Of a DNA stretch of 64,000 bases, positions 37,856 to 46,936 are shown piece by piece. The position numbers and the translations under genes were made by a program. Origin of the DNA: a virus; IMG/VR virus record IMGVR_UViG_3300024336_000009, positions 1 to 64,000 of that record. The stretch is one strand, 5' to 3'. The notes below the pieces were generated by a model. That model did not search any database and was not told the origin of the DNA. It was given only the letters and a program-made list of their open reading frames with translations. Numbering within the stretch: position 1 is the stretch's first letter; each line of letters begins with the position of its first letter.

Positions 37856-39013
37856 TTATCTTCCCACTTCTTTTAAATACATTTCTTTACATTCATCCCA
37901 AGTTACCCCTACGATATCACCATAAAATAATTTTTCGGGTTTGACTCTACCCTGTTCAACCACATTTCTATATCGTCTTATGGCTTTCTTTTTCCACCAA
38001 CGATTGATATATTCATAATCCTGTTCGTATTTAAGCTTCATTTTCAACTCTGATTCTTCGATTTCATTCTTCAAGAATGGTATTGTATTATCATATATTG
38101 ATGCAAAATATACACCCCTATGAAATCCATGCTCATAACCCCTGATCTTCAAATGACTGAATACTTTGTTTAACACATTCTGCTTGGGACCCGTTCCAGT
38201 GATAGCCTTTTCATATTGCTCTGGATGATTCTCTTTGAGCCATTTGTTCCATTTCATATATTCCGAATCGTCTGGCTTGATTCTGATCTTACCAGCTGAT
38301 TCACCCATCGTTTTCCAATGGGGAATGCCATTATATTGTGAATGAATTCCGTACAATGATGTGGTAGTAACTCCGGCCAATACATCACCGTATACTTCAA
38401 ACCACTTATCCCTGATAGTTGATACCGTTGCCAATGTGGCTATCAATTTCCCACCAAGCATATTATACCCCAGCGGTTGAACCGATACAATTGTACTGGC
38501 TATAGCTGTGTTATTCAACTTGTGTTCTACGAATTTATTATCTTTTGTCCAACCAATATAATCATCCCTGACCTTAATACTGGTGACATCAGAGCCCATT
38601 GATATTAGTCCTAACACTTTCCGAGTGACAGCATCCTTTACATAGAATTTCATATTTCTACCCGGATTAGCTGACCAATCCATTGTGTGAATTAACATCC
38701 TGTACAATGACCAATCTGAAGCTTCATCACTTCCAGCATATTCTACTATCGGTTCGAGAGCTTCAATTTCCTTTACAGTCAATTCAACGTCATTAATGTC
38801 CGTTGGTGCCCATAACCTTTTTTCAAACACATCAAACAGATGTGCTTTTTCTCTGATTTTATACTCATTCTTATTGAACTCCTGCCATTTTTTGTATAGC
38901 GTTTGTTCTTCTACTGTCATAGAATGTAAAAAATCCAAGTTGTTTATTAAATTTTGTTTCTCTTCTTCAATATCAAATGGCTTGATATCAAAAAACTTGT
39001 TTGAAAATGTCAT
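37856..39013 (-). CDS. DUF4338 / DruA-like protein
   Basis: 385 residues. The core KVLGLISMGSDVTSIKVRDDYIGWT, then FVEHKLNNTAIASTIVSVQPLG and GGKLIATLATVSTIRDKWFE matches the DUF4338 (DruA) pattern (region about 134-220): LGxIxxxSD, YIGW, a nucleotidyl-like helix. DruA is part of the Druantia defence systems but the domain also occurs in phages; role here unknown. It lies between polymerase and tRNA genes. Confidence 0.6.
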   Translation of the reverse strand: MTFSNKFFDIKPFDIEEEKQNLINNLDFLHSMTVEEQTLYKKWQEFNKNEYKIREKAHLFDVFEKRLWAPTDINDVELTVKEIEALEPIVEYAGSDEASDWSLYRMLIHTMDWSANPGRNMKFYVKDAVTRKVLGLISMGSDVTSIKVRDDYIGWTKDNKFVEHKLNNTAIASTIVSVQPLGYNMLGGKLIATLATVSTIRDKWFEVYGDVLAGVTTTSLYGIHSQYNGIPHWKTMGESAGKIRIKPDDSEYMKWNKWLKENHPEQYEKAITGTGPKQNVLNKVFSHLKIRGYEHGFHRGVYFASIYDNTIPFLKNEIEESELKMKLKYEQDYEYINRWWKKKAIRRYRNVVEQGRVKPEKLFYGDIVGVTWDECKEMYLKEVGR

Positions 39014-39038
39014 AACCTATTTTCCTTTGCATTAAAAG

Positions 39039-39110
39039 AGCGATTGGTAGGTCTCGAACCCACTCCTCTGATATGGAATACCAGCGTGCTACCTGTTACA
39101 CTTCAATCGC
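39039..39110 (-). tRNA. tRNA-Gly (anticodon UCC)
   Basis: 72 nt on the minus strand. Acceptor GCGATTG/CAATCGC is perfect with discriminator T. The anticodon stem-loop is CTGGT-ATTCCAT-ATCAG, giving UCC at positions 34-36. T arm GTGGG-TTCGAGA-CCTAC has one G-T pair. The 3' CCA is not encoded. It reads GGA and GGG-type glycine codons. Confidence 0.9.
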
Positions 39111-39121
39111 ATTTTATTTAG

Positions 39122-39193
39122 AGCGGCTGGAAGGTCTTGAACCAACTCCTTCAGCTGGAAAGCTGACATGCAATCCTGTTACACCTCAGCCGC
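39122..39193 (-). tRNA. tRNA-Gly(UCC)-like gene, possibly degenerate
   Basis: 72 nt, acceptor GCGGCTG/CAGCCGC perfect, discriminator T. Anticodon stem TCAGC/GCTGA is perfect but the loop is six bases (TTTCCA), one short of normal, and the T stem GTTGG/CCTTC has two T-T mismatches. E. coli tRNA-Gly(UCC) has TCAGC-CTTCCAA-GCTGA here. It looks like a diverged duplicate of the tRNA at 39039. Identity is tentative; a functional tRNA is not certain. Confidence 0.6.
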
Positions 39194-39249
39194 ATATATA
39201 AATAGTATTAAATCTCCCAAAGACCCGATTTATTTTTCAAAATCATCAT

Positions 39250-39705
39250 TTATTTGCCTGTACTGCCGATCCCACCAGTTCCACGATCTGAATCTGATAA
39301 CTCGTTTACTATCGACATATAAAATGATTGGAGCGTTGGAGCCACAATCTGTAATAACCTGTCTCCCGCAGAAATTAGATAATCACGATCACTGTGGTTA
39401 TCAAATAGTGCCATAATTTCACCACGATACCCAGCATCTACTAATCCGATTGAATTTGATAATCGGAGTGGTGTTTTTGAAATGCTCGATCGTGGATAAA
39501 TGTTAAATGATACCGCTTCATTCATACCATAAAACATTTCACAGGCAATTCCCATTTTTATTTGCCTACCCAAAGTTCCAGCTGGGATCATTACATCATC
39601 GGGGCAGAATAAATCCAACCCAGAATCTCCTTGGTGATAATGGGTATGATTTTTATATAGTTCTGCTACATCATCTCGTAGTGGTTTTATTCTTAATGTG
39701 TACAT
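39250..39705 (-). CDS. dut: dUTP diphosphatase (trimeric dUTPase)
   Basis: 151 residues. The five motifs are clear: GDSGLDLFCP (1), PRSSISKTPLRL (2), NSIGLVDAGYRGEIMAL (3), ISAGDRLLQIV (4) and RGTGGIGSTGK (5, Gly-rich tail). It hydrolyses dUTP to dUMP and keeps uracil out of DNA. Complete length for the family. Confidence 0.95.
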   Translation of the reverse strand: MYTLRIKPLRDDVAELYKNHTHYHQGDSGLDLFCPDDVMIPAGTLGRQIKMGIACEMFYGMNEAVSFNIYPRSSISKTPLRLSNSIGLVDAGYRGEIMALFDNHSDRDYLISAGDRLLQIVAPTLQSFYMSIVNELSDSDRGTGGIGSTGK

Positions 39706-39706
39706 A

Positions 39707-39886
39707 TTAATTTTCCGGCTTAAAATTAATGGTTAAATTTTTCAATTGACCATCATTTTGGCGTTCCCAACTAATCGAATCAACCGAGCACAGATTTATT
39801 CCCATATTGTTGGGGATGGTTTCAAGTGGCAATGGACTTTTACCATTATGGATTAGTTCTTCGATTTTCATTGTAATTCTTTTCAT
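39707..39886 (-). CDS. Small hypothetical protein (59 residues)
   Basis: ATG 39884-39886 chosen because the longer start lies inside the reductase gene. MKRITMKIEELIHNGKSP, NNMGINLCSVDSISWERQ, and KNLTINFKPEN. Not recognised. It is flush with the reductase stop. Confidence 0.5.
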   Translation of the reverse strand: MKRITMKIEELIHNGKSPLPLETIPNNMGINLCSVDSISWERQNDGQLKNLTINFKPEN

Positions 39887-39887
39887 A

Positions 39888-42800
39888 TTATTTTTCCTTT
39901 TGTTCTTCTTCAATTTGTGCCCACTCGGCATCGATCTCGCATACGTCAGTTCCACAGTATTTGTCTGGATTTGCCATTTCACCGTCAACATGTAAAAAAC
40001 TCAAATATTTCAATCCAGATAGGATTTCATCATATTTCTCTTCAGTAATTTCTTCGTATGGCATTTGTCTATATGCACCTTTTTCAACCTTAGGCAAGAA
40101 TGATATACCTTTCAATTGATATTGGTAATAGTTTAACGCGTGTTTTAATTGAGGACCTTCAGTTTCAGGATCAAACGTGATCGTACAACTAACAGCATTG
40201 TCCGCCCAATGCCGTTGCATAAACGCCGCTAGAGCCAACTGCTCCCACATAGTTAAGTCCTGCTTTGTCCTAATTCCGTCTCCCTCATCGATTGGAATTT
40301 CCAATACTACTGTGCTTTCTTCACTACCATATGCGGGTTCGATCTTATAACCAGCGGCTTCAAGTGGTTTTATCAGTTTACTATTCTTAGATAATCTAAC
40401 ACGCCTGATGTAAAATCGGCTCTCTGGATAATGTAATCCGGGAGTTGATCCAGCTAATAATGACACCGTGCCACTCGGTTTGACACTTGTAATTTTTATA
40501 CTCTTATTGATGCATAACCAATCTGAATACATTGTGTCCCACTTTTTAATTTCAACATACCCATCTTCTAACCATTCCCTAAGTACCCCCAAGCCCCTAT
40601 TTGTGATAAACTGTGCAATACCAGATACAGATGTTCCAATTCTACGATTCCTGAGCATGACTCTATTTGTATCAGGCCAATGAGTTTTCCCAAGTGTGAC
40701 CGTTTTTGCATAGAGATATGCATATTTCAATGTCCGTAGATAATCTTCTTTTGACGTATGATTATTGGGGAATGTTTCTACAAGACAACACAATTCATAT
40801 GATTCGAGCGATTGTTCTAAGCAATTATGAATAAATATTCCAGACGATTCCATATATTTATCGTCAACATTTGACGTTATTATTCCAAAATTATGGGTAT
40901 TTTCAACTGTCATATCATAAACATCTTCATGTCCATAAAATTCAATGGACAATACTTTATGATTCCAAATGCCCCTATTTTCCATTCCCCGCTTAACATT
41001 GGAACAGGAGTAACTACAGGTTTTTCTAGTAGAAGCTTGATGTTCGGTTAATGTTTTTTGTTTATTACAAACTGGGCATTTCCAATCAACCCAAATTGTT
41101 TTTTCTTTCATTTTATCGGATATATGATTTCTAACTTCGGCGGTCATTCCATTTTTAATAGATTCTGTCATGAAATCTTTTTGATTTTCCCAATTTTCCT
41201 TCGATTTCTCACCTATGGATTTTAATGTGGATTTTTTATGATATTTGCCATACATTGGATTATTTTCCGATAAATTATATCCTCTTTCTTCCCTTGTATT
41301 TTTCATCTTTTCTACACATTCCGGATTGTGCATTGGATTGTCAATTAATCTATGCAAACTACTATGCTCAGATTGTGTAATAATATCCAAATTATCCCAT
41401 TCATCGTTTGTTTTATCAAAATCCACATGATGAATAGCATACTTTTTAGCGTCAGGCATATATCCAATTTTATTTTCCGTGATAAGTCTGTATTGCCTTA
41501 TTCCACTCGCCTTTTTACCCGTTCCACTTATATTTCTATAACCTCTATTAAAACTATTAAATGGAAATATCGAATCCCCTTCTTGCAAATCTTTAAGTTC
41601 TTTATACACGCCAGACCTTAACATAATTTTATGATTGGGAGTTGCCAATAAAGTAGAACCATCGTCTAAAATTAATTTCCATATTTCAGCATTTTCTTGT
41701 GTTTTCCAAGTTTTAATTGACTGACTTATTATTACTTTCCCATCATCATTAACTGAATAAACTGGATATATCGTATTTACCAAATCTTTAATAGGGATGG
41801 CGTTTCTACCATCCGCCACCGCAATTAAAGTATCTCCGACAACACAAGGATTGCCACCCTTTACCTTATGATCAATATTATCTTTGCCATTTTTCATTCT
41901 GGAATACCCCTGCATATTTTCTAACCATGCAAATCCAGGTTCTCCATTTTTAACCACACGTTCGCACGCTTCCGTATAATCCATGCCCAGTTCGGCAAAG
42001 ATTGAATTATTAGAAGTCCATCCAAATTCTTCACGTTGTGGGTTTACCTCATAATTTTTAAGGTCAAGATACTCGGTATCATTGGGATCACCGAATACGA
42101 TTTCAGCTGTACGCCTTACGTTTCCAGCAACCACACATTTGCCAATATGGTTCATAATGTCCACAATAGTTGTGATTGTAATTGGGGCACCGATATTATC
42201 TTGCAATGTATCCCTCACACGTTCAATGGCATCTTCCAATGGTTTATACCCACTAGACGTTCCACCAAATCCTTTGATTGGTTCTCCCTCACCCCTGATT
42301 AATGAATAATCAAATTCCATCACAGATGTTCCTTGAAAGTAGCTTTCGATTACAAGTTTCATTGCCTCTACCCAACCTTCACGAGAATCTGGAACTTGGT
42401 ATATTTCAACTGGTCTAGTCATATTGGGACCTTTGACAATAAGTGCCCCAGCTCCCTTTGTATCAAATCCAACGCCAACGCCCAGCATCGACGCATCCAT
42501 AAGAAATGTAAATGGCTTGGCCAAATCATCCTTAAGATTTTCAGTAGATACAAACGCACAATTATTAAGTGCGGCATACAATCCCTTTTCTTCGGTGATG
42601 GGAGTACCCATTGCCCACAATCCACGTCCGGGTGGTAAAAATTTCATTTCAAATATACGCTCGTACATTTCTTGTGCCGATCGCTGTGCTTGCCATGCAT
42701 TCCATCCCAGACCGTCATTTTCTATGGATTTCTTCTGCATACTATATGTACCTTCAACTACACGCTGGACAGTTTCCCACCATTGTTCGTTTGAACCATC

Positions 42801-42920
42801 CTCTTTAATGCGTGAATATGTCCTCATATACACCAATGCCCCGAGACCGTTAAACCCAAAGGGTGCCCGTTTTCTCTTAAACCCATCTATAAATTTATCC
42901 GATAATTTAAAATTTATCAT
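39888..42920 (-). CDS. nrdJ: Class II (B12-dependent) ribonucleoside-triphosphate reductase with intein
   Basis: 1010 residues including a 341-residue intein (359-699). Extein motifs: PPGRGLWAMGT, CAFVSTENL (first active-site Cys), SMLGVGVGFDTKGAG, then GGNPCLEQSLESYELCC after splicing, and KPSGTVSLLAGSTPG. These fit the monomeric RTPR/NrdJ type, which makes dNTPs from NTPs with adenosylcobalamin. The reductase is therefore usable only if cobalamin is available. No TGA in this long gene. The TAA is followed closely by the dUTPase neighbour. Confidence 0.95.
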   Translation of the reverse strand: MINFKLSDKFIDGFKRKRAPFGFNGLGALVYMRTYSRIKEDGSNEQWWETVQRVVEGTYSMQKKSIENDGLGWNAWQAQRSAQEMYERIFEMKFLPPGRGLWAMGTPITEEKGLYAALNNCAFVSTENLKDDLAKPFTFLMDASMLGVGVGFDTKGAGALIVKGPNMTRPVEIYQVPDSREGWVEAMKLVIESYFQGTSVMEFDYSLIRGEGEPIKGFGGTSSGYKPLEDAIERVRDTLQDNIGAPITITTIVDIMNHIGKCVVAGNVRRTAEIVFGDPNDTEYLDLKNYEVNPQREEFGWTSNNSIFAELGMDYTEACERVVKNGEPGFAWLENMQGYSRMKNGKDNIDHKVKGGNPCVVGDTLIAVADGRNAIPIKDLVNTIYPVYSVNDDGKVIISQSIKTWKTQENAEIWKLILDDGSTLLATPNHKIMLRSGVYKELKDLQEGDSIFPFNSFNRGYRNISGTGKKASGIRQYRLITENKIGYMPDAKKYAIHHVDFDKTNDEWDNLDIITQSEHSSLHRLIDNPMHNPECVEKMKNTREERGYNLSENNPMYGKYHKKSTLKSIGEKSKENWENQKDFMTESIKNGMTAEVRNHISDKMKEKTIWVDWKCPVCNKQKTLTEHQASTRKTCSYSCSNVKRGMENRGIWNHKVLSIEFYGHEDVYDMTVENTHNFGIITSNVDDKYMESSGIFIHNCLEQSLESYELCCLVETFPNNHTSKEDYLRTLKYAYLYAKTVTLGKTHWPDTNRVMLRNRRIGTSVSGIAQFITNRGLGVLREWLEDGYVEIKKWDTMYSDWLCINKSIKITSVKPSGTVSLLAGSTPGLHYPESRFYIRRVRLSKNSKLIKPLEAAGYKIEPAYGSEESTVVLEIPIDEGDGIRTKQDLTMWEQLALAAFMQRHWADNAVSCTITFDPETEGPQLKHALNYYQYQLKGISFLPKVEKGAYRQMPYEEITEEKYDEILSGLKYLSFLHVDGEMANPDKYCGTDVCEIDAEWAQIEEEQKEK
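40824..41846 (-). mobile_element. Intein with HNH endonuclease in NrdJ (residues 359-699)
   Basis: Block A CVVGDTLIAV begins right after GGNP; block B is LLATPNHKIM (TxxH); block F VYDMTVENTHNFGI; block G GIFIHN followed by Cys700. Splicing restores NPCLEQS, the reductase active-site motif, so the intein sits at the catalytic loop. The inserted nuclease has IHHVDFDKTNDEWDNL (HNH), NUMOD3-like NNPMYGKYHKKSTL and a zinc-finger CPVCNK...CSYSC. The ligated residue is the Cys itself. Confidence 0.9.
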
Positions 42921-42930
42921 TTATTTTCTC

Positions 42931-44322
42931 CTACTCGTACCCATCCAATTTTTTCTCTCCATCATCATTCATTAAATCTTTGTATCTATTTTTCAATTCC
43001 TTACGGACATATTCATCCCCGTTATTCATTTTTTTCTGTTGCTCTTTACCGCCAAAACTCTGACCTTCAAAGATTTCTATTTTTCCTACATTCGTGTTCA
43101 TATTCATTGGCAGGGTTATTCCATCCTGACCAAATCTATTTTTAATCACATGACACCTAGCCGTATTTGCAATCTTATCAGACACCTGCCTGCTAATAGA
43201 CATTACAAAATCTGCTGTCATTACTTTTGAATAATCTTCAGCGACTTTAGACGCATCAATTATTTCTTCTTCCAGTGCACTACGATTAGCTTGAGATGCA
43301 GTCCATACTGGAATATTGAATTCCCCAGCCATGCCCCTCAAATCTTCATAGATATTACCAAGTTGAAATCTTTTTTCTGTAGCACCCGACGCGTCTCTTA
43401 AAATATCAGCATAATCAACTACAACCAAATCTGGTATAATATTCTGAATTTCCATTTGTTTCAAGTGTGCCGCAATCGTTTGTACCGATGCCGATCTTGT
43501 CGGCCAGTATTTGATTATCATTTTTCCCGGTAATGCATCAATTACAGCTTTCACTTCATCTTGATGATATTTAATGTTTGCGGTTGGTATTCCACTAATG
43601 ATAGTATCATATCTCAACCCAACATAATTTTGGTTTAATTCCAGTGTATAATGTACTACTGTTAAACCCTTTTTTACACCATGAGCGGCTACGGTTTGTA
43701 GCACCCAAGTTTTTCCAATTCCAGCCGGTGCAACCACAACTATCAATTCTCCAGCTCCAGCTCCCCCGTCCATTAATTCTGTGATAGAATCCCAAGGGGT
43801 TTCTACCGTATCTCTAACGCTTTTTGTCAATCGTTCCTCCAAGCCCACAATATAATCATGGCCTATATCTCGTTCTGATCCAGCTTTAAGGGCACCATCA
43901 ATTAACCCCTTAATCGAATCGTATTCTTTATTCTGTAATAGGTCAACCGATTTTATAATCGCATTTTTTAGGATTTGGTTTTTGCAAAATTCTAAGGACT
44001 CCTCTTTGATAAATTCCAAGTCCGTGGATTCCATTTGTTGCCACGCTTCTTTTAATTTAACAATGACCGATGCCTGTAGTATATCGTTCTGTATATCGTT
44101 TATTTTGATTTTTAATACATCCAGAGTTGGATTTGTTTTGTACTCAACATAATATTCTTTTATTATGTCCACTAGCCATTGATTGGCCTCACTATCAAAC
44201 ATGACTGGTTCTAATATATCTCCAATTGTTTGAGAATACTTCGTATCAGCTAGTAATGAAGATATTACTTTTGTCTGAAATGAAGACCCATAACCTGTGA
44301 ATTTTGATTGCTCATCTGACAT
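42931..44322 (-). CDS. gp41: Replicative DNA helicase (DnaB/T4 gp41-like)
   Basis: 463 residues. VVVAPAGIGKTWVLQTVAAHG has the Walker A (GIGKT, about 201-205), LVVVDYADIL the Walker B, and PVWTASQANRSALEEE the DnaB Q-containing loop. The N-terminal 150 residues form the primase-binding helical domain. It unwinds DNA at the fork together with the polymerase. Ends with TAG. No TGA. Confidence 0.93.
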   Translation of the reverse strand: MSDEQSKFTGYGSSFQTKVISSLLADTKYSQTIGDILEPVMFDSEANQWLVDIIKEYYVEYKTNPTLDVLKIKINDIQNDILQASVIVKLKEAWQQMESTDLEFIKEESLEFCKNQILKNAIIKSVDLLQNKEYDSIKGLIDGALKAGSERDIGHDYIVGLEERLTKSVRDTVETPWDSITELMDGGAGAGELIVVVAPAGIGKTWVLQTVAAHGVKKGLTVVHYTLELNQNYVGLRYDTIISGIPTANIKYHQDEVKAVIDALPGKMIIKYWPTRSASVQTIAAHLKQMEIQNIIPDLVVVDYADILRDASGATEKRFQLGNIYEDLRGMAGEFNIPVWTASQANRSALEEEIIDASKVAEDYSKVMTADFVMSISRQVSDKIANTARCHVIKNRFGQDGITLPMNMNTNVGKIEIFEGQSFGGKEQQKKMNNGDEYVRKELKNRYKDLMNDDGEKKLDGYE

Positions 44323-44429
44323 AAAAATTTGTTCCTTTAATCCCGTGACCTATGTTCTTTTCCGTGTATATAGATATCGTATATATGGCAAAAAACGCTG
44401 ATATATTTTCAATTATATTCATTTATTTT

Positions 44430-44609
44430 TTACTCATCGTATAATTTTTTCATTCGGTCACGTTTGGCCTTTTCTATTTTTTTAGCGCGATAACGCTCTC
44501 TAGCCTTTTTCAATATTTCTTTTTTATTGCGTTCATAATGATCGGCCTGCCATTTCTTTTGGGCCTCTTTGCGTTCTTCTACGGTATTATACTTCTTGTT
44601 TCTTCCCAT
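44430..44609 (-). CDS. Small basic coiled protein (paralogue of 27423 and 30896)
   Basis: 59 residues: MGRNKKYNTVEERKEAQKK then HYERNKKEILKKARERYRAKK and KRDRMKKLYDE. It shares the MGRxKKYNT start of 30896. The start overlaps the exonuclease gene; unlike the other two it is not followed by an endonuclease. An earlier ATG in frame is less likely. Confidence 0.65.
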   Translation of the reverse strand: MGRNKKYNTVEERKEAQKKWQADHYERNKKEILKKARERYRAKKIEKAKRDRMKKLYDE

Positions 44610-45657
44610 TATGCTCTCTTGCAAATTTATCCAATGTTAAAAATGATTGGTTCAACCAAGTGTCCACATTTGGAATTGATTGTTGCAATTGATCTTGGAT
44701 AAATCTTTTCTCAAATTTTAGCTTATTCAGTTGCTGATGTTCACCGTCAATGGCGGATAGAATTTTGAATTTGGAAGCATTACTAATGTCCACTTCATTC
44801 AATTGCATCAGCTTCCAATTCAAATGTAATATATTTTCATTGTCTATCACATTTTCATATACTTTCAATTTGTTCTCTTGTGACTTGGCATGCTGTATTA
44901 AATCTTCGATTTTCATATTTACATTTTCATCCAGAATATCCGGAAATCTTTTTATAATTGTTTTGATTTTTGCTCCACCTACCCCAGGAATATTATCCGA
45001 TACGTCACCTTCCATGATTCTATATGCTAAGAAATTATTAGGTGGAATTTGGTATTCTTCCTTTATTCTCTCTGGTGTATATAATATTTTTTTGGTAGGA
45101 GACCAAACTGAAATCCTGTCACTAACCAACTGCAAGAAATCTTTGTCGGTGCTCATAAATGTGATTTTACTATCGGTCAAAACCTGCTTCGCGATGTACG
45201 CCATTGTATCGTCCGCTTCAATATTCTCTATAACTACCAATGACAATGGGAGTGTTCCCAGATAATCTATCGTCTTGCGTAATTGCATCATCATTGATTC
45301 GTGTTCATCTTCAGCGGTACTATACACGTCACCCCTATTTAATTTGGAGATTTTCCGTTTGCCTTTGTATTCAGGAAATAATTTTCTCCTGCGCACTGAT
45401 CCACCCTTACCGTCAAATGTAACTATCAGTCGGGTAGGATTTAATGTTTTTACTGTGAATGCTAGAGACCTCAAGAATCCAACTATACCCCCGACATGAG
45501 CACCATTGGTGTTAGTCATTGGTACGGCACTGAATGCTCGGATGAATGTGTTCAATCCATCTACTATTAATACCCTGCTATTAAATTCTAAATCTTCTAT
45601 TTCATCATGTTCCTTTTGAATCTGATCAAATATTCTTTGCAACGTCTGTTTATTCAT
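44587..45657 (-). CDS. rnh: 5'-3' exonuclease / RNase H (T4 Rnh/FEN-like)
   Basis: 356 residues. RVLIVDGLNTFIRAFSAV is the N-terminal Asp motif, RLIVTFDGKGGSVRRRKLFPEYKGKR (about 79-104) the arch and metal site, IEADDTMAYIA and STDKDFLQLV give the acidic cluster, and GDVSDNIPGVGGAKIK the helix-hairpin-helix. It removes RNA primers. ATG 45655-45657 is preceded by AAAGGAATT. Confidence 0.9.
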   Translation of the reverse strand: MNKQTLQRIFDQIQKEHDEIEDLEFNSRVLIVDGLNTFIRAFSAVPMTNTNGAHVGGIVGFLRSLAFTVKTLNPTRLIVTFDGKGGSVRRRKLFPEYKGKRKISKLNRGDVYSTAEDEHESMMMQLRKTIDYLGTLPLSLVVIENIEADDTMAYIAKQVLTDSKITFMSTDKDFLQLVSDRISVWSPTKKILYTPERIKEEYQIPPNNFLAYRIMEGDVSDNIPGVGGAKIKTIIKRFPDILDENVNMKIEDLIQHAKSQENKLKVYENVIDNENILHLNWKLMQLNEVDISNASKFKILSAIDGEHQQLNKLKFEKRFIQDQLQQSIPNVDTWLNQSFLTLDKFAREHNGKKQEV

Positions 45658-45761
45658 AATTCCTTTCGTAAAAAGGGGCATTTTCAAGTTTTATATATTT
45701 ATGTATGTATTATTGGAGTTCATAACCCAAAACAAAAACACCCCTAATTTGATAGAAGATT

Positions 45762-46886
45762 CTATTCTTCTTCTAAAACCTCGTCATCCGGTTCTTCTGG
45801 AACCGTTTCTACTACGATTTCTTCATCGTCATTTGCGACATTTCTATACTTCAATATAACATTTTCGCATATTTGTTGATATAGATATTCTTTCAATTTG
45901 GGATTCTTTTCAAGAACTTCCTCAAATTTCTTAGCTTGGAATTTTATCGATTTATCTTCATACTCAATTGTGTACCAAGCTCCAGCTTGTTTTATAATCT
46001 TATATGCGGCCAATATCCTGATCCAACTTCCCAAGTCGTCAATGCCAGAGGCAAAATCGAGCTGAAATTCGGCTTTTCTCAATGGTGGTCCCATTCTATT
46101 TTTGATTACTTGGGCTCCAATTTTCATCCCAATTATCCGTTCCTTTGTACCAGTACCAACTTTTATTCTGCCCATATTCTTCAATCGTATTCTAACTGAA
46201 GCGTGGAATGGCAGAGCCTTACCACCAGAAGTAGTCCATGGATCACCAAATCCCACTCCCAATTTTTGCCTTAATTGATTTGTAAATACTAACGCCACAC
46301 GTTGTTTGCCAATCGTCTGGGTAATTTTTCTCATGGCTTTTGAAATCACAATAGCTTTGGTCGTTGCCCAACCATCCTTATCATAATCGGCTTCCATCTC
46401 AACTTTTGTACTAGCAGCGGCAATACTGTCAACTAATATAGTAACCAATCGACCTTTTTCCGTTTCTCTAGTTTTGAGTATAATACTTTCGATGTGTTCG
46501 AAAATTTCTTCAACGGTTTCAACATGATCATAAATCATATTTCTAACATCAACGCCAATCGCTGTTAAAAACTGTGGACTAACAGATGTTTCCGTATCAA
46601 TGTAAATGGCCACCCCACCCTTTTTTTGAGTATTGGCTAGGATATGGGCACCGATAAGACTTTTACCGGTTCCTTCAAGTCCATTAAATTCTGTGATTCT
46701 ACCTACTGGTATTCCTCCATGTGGAATATTAGATATTGCTAAATCTAATTCAGACGATCCCGTTGAAATTCAATCGGATACGTCCGTAGGTGTTGATTCT
46801 CCATCCAGAAAATATGCAACTGTATCATCAGCGGCACTATTCAATGAATCGGCAATTACTGAGGCTAATTCGTCTCGATCTCTCAT
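45762..46886 (-). CDS. uvsX: RecA-like recombinase UvsX, TGA=Trp at a conserved site
   Basis: 374 residues (T4 UvsX 391). Trp39 is TGA 46770-46772 in DVSDWISTGSSELDLAIS, a segment where T4-like UvsX/RecA has Trp or a hydrophobic before TG. Walker A is GLEGTGKS (69-76); ILVDSIAAAST-like (here VTILVDSIAAASTKVE) and VALVFTNQLRQK are the Walker B and core motifs. Drives strand exchange and recombination-dependent replication. Without recoding it loses the whole N-terminal ATP site. ATG follows AGGAG; ends with TAG. Confidence 0.95.
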
Positions 46887-46904
46887 ATGCGTCTCCTAAA
46901 TTAA

Positions 46905-46922
46905 GGGGGACCGAAGTCCCCC
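46905..46922 (-). terminator. Terminator after the SSB gene
   Basis: Minus strand GGGGGAC-TTCG-GTCCCCC then TTAATTT. A seven-pair GC stem with a UUCG tetraloop lies between the SSB stop (46937) and the uvsX start, so it likely ends most transcription of the abundant SSB message. The following T run is short, so some read-through to uvsX is expected. Confidence 0.8.
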
Positions 46923-46936
46923 TATTATTATTTATC

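Noticed and set aside
44370-44420. AT-rich CGTTTTTTGCCATATATACG stretch before the helicase gene as a middle promoter
   Set aside because: It shares only a CGTTTTT core with the region before the SSB gene at different spacing, so a motif could not be defined.
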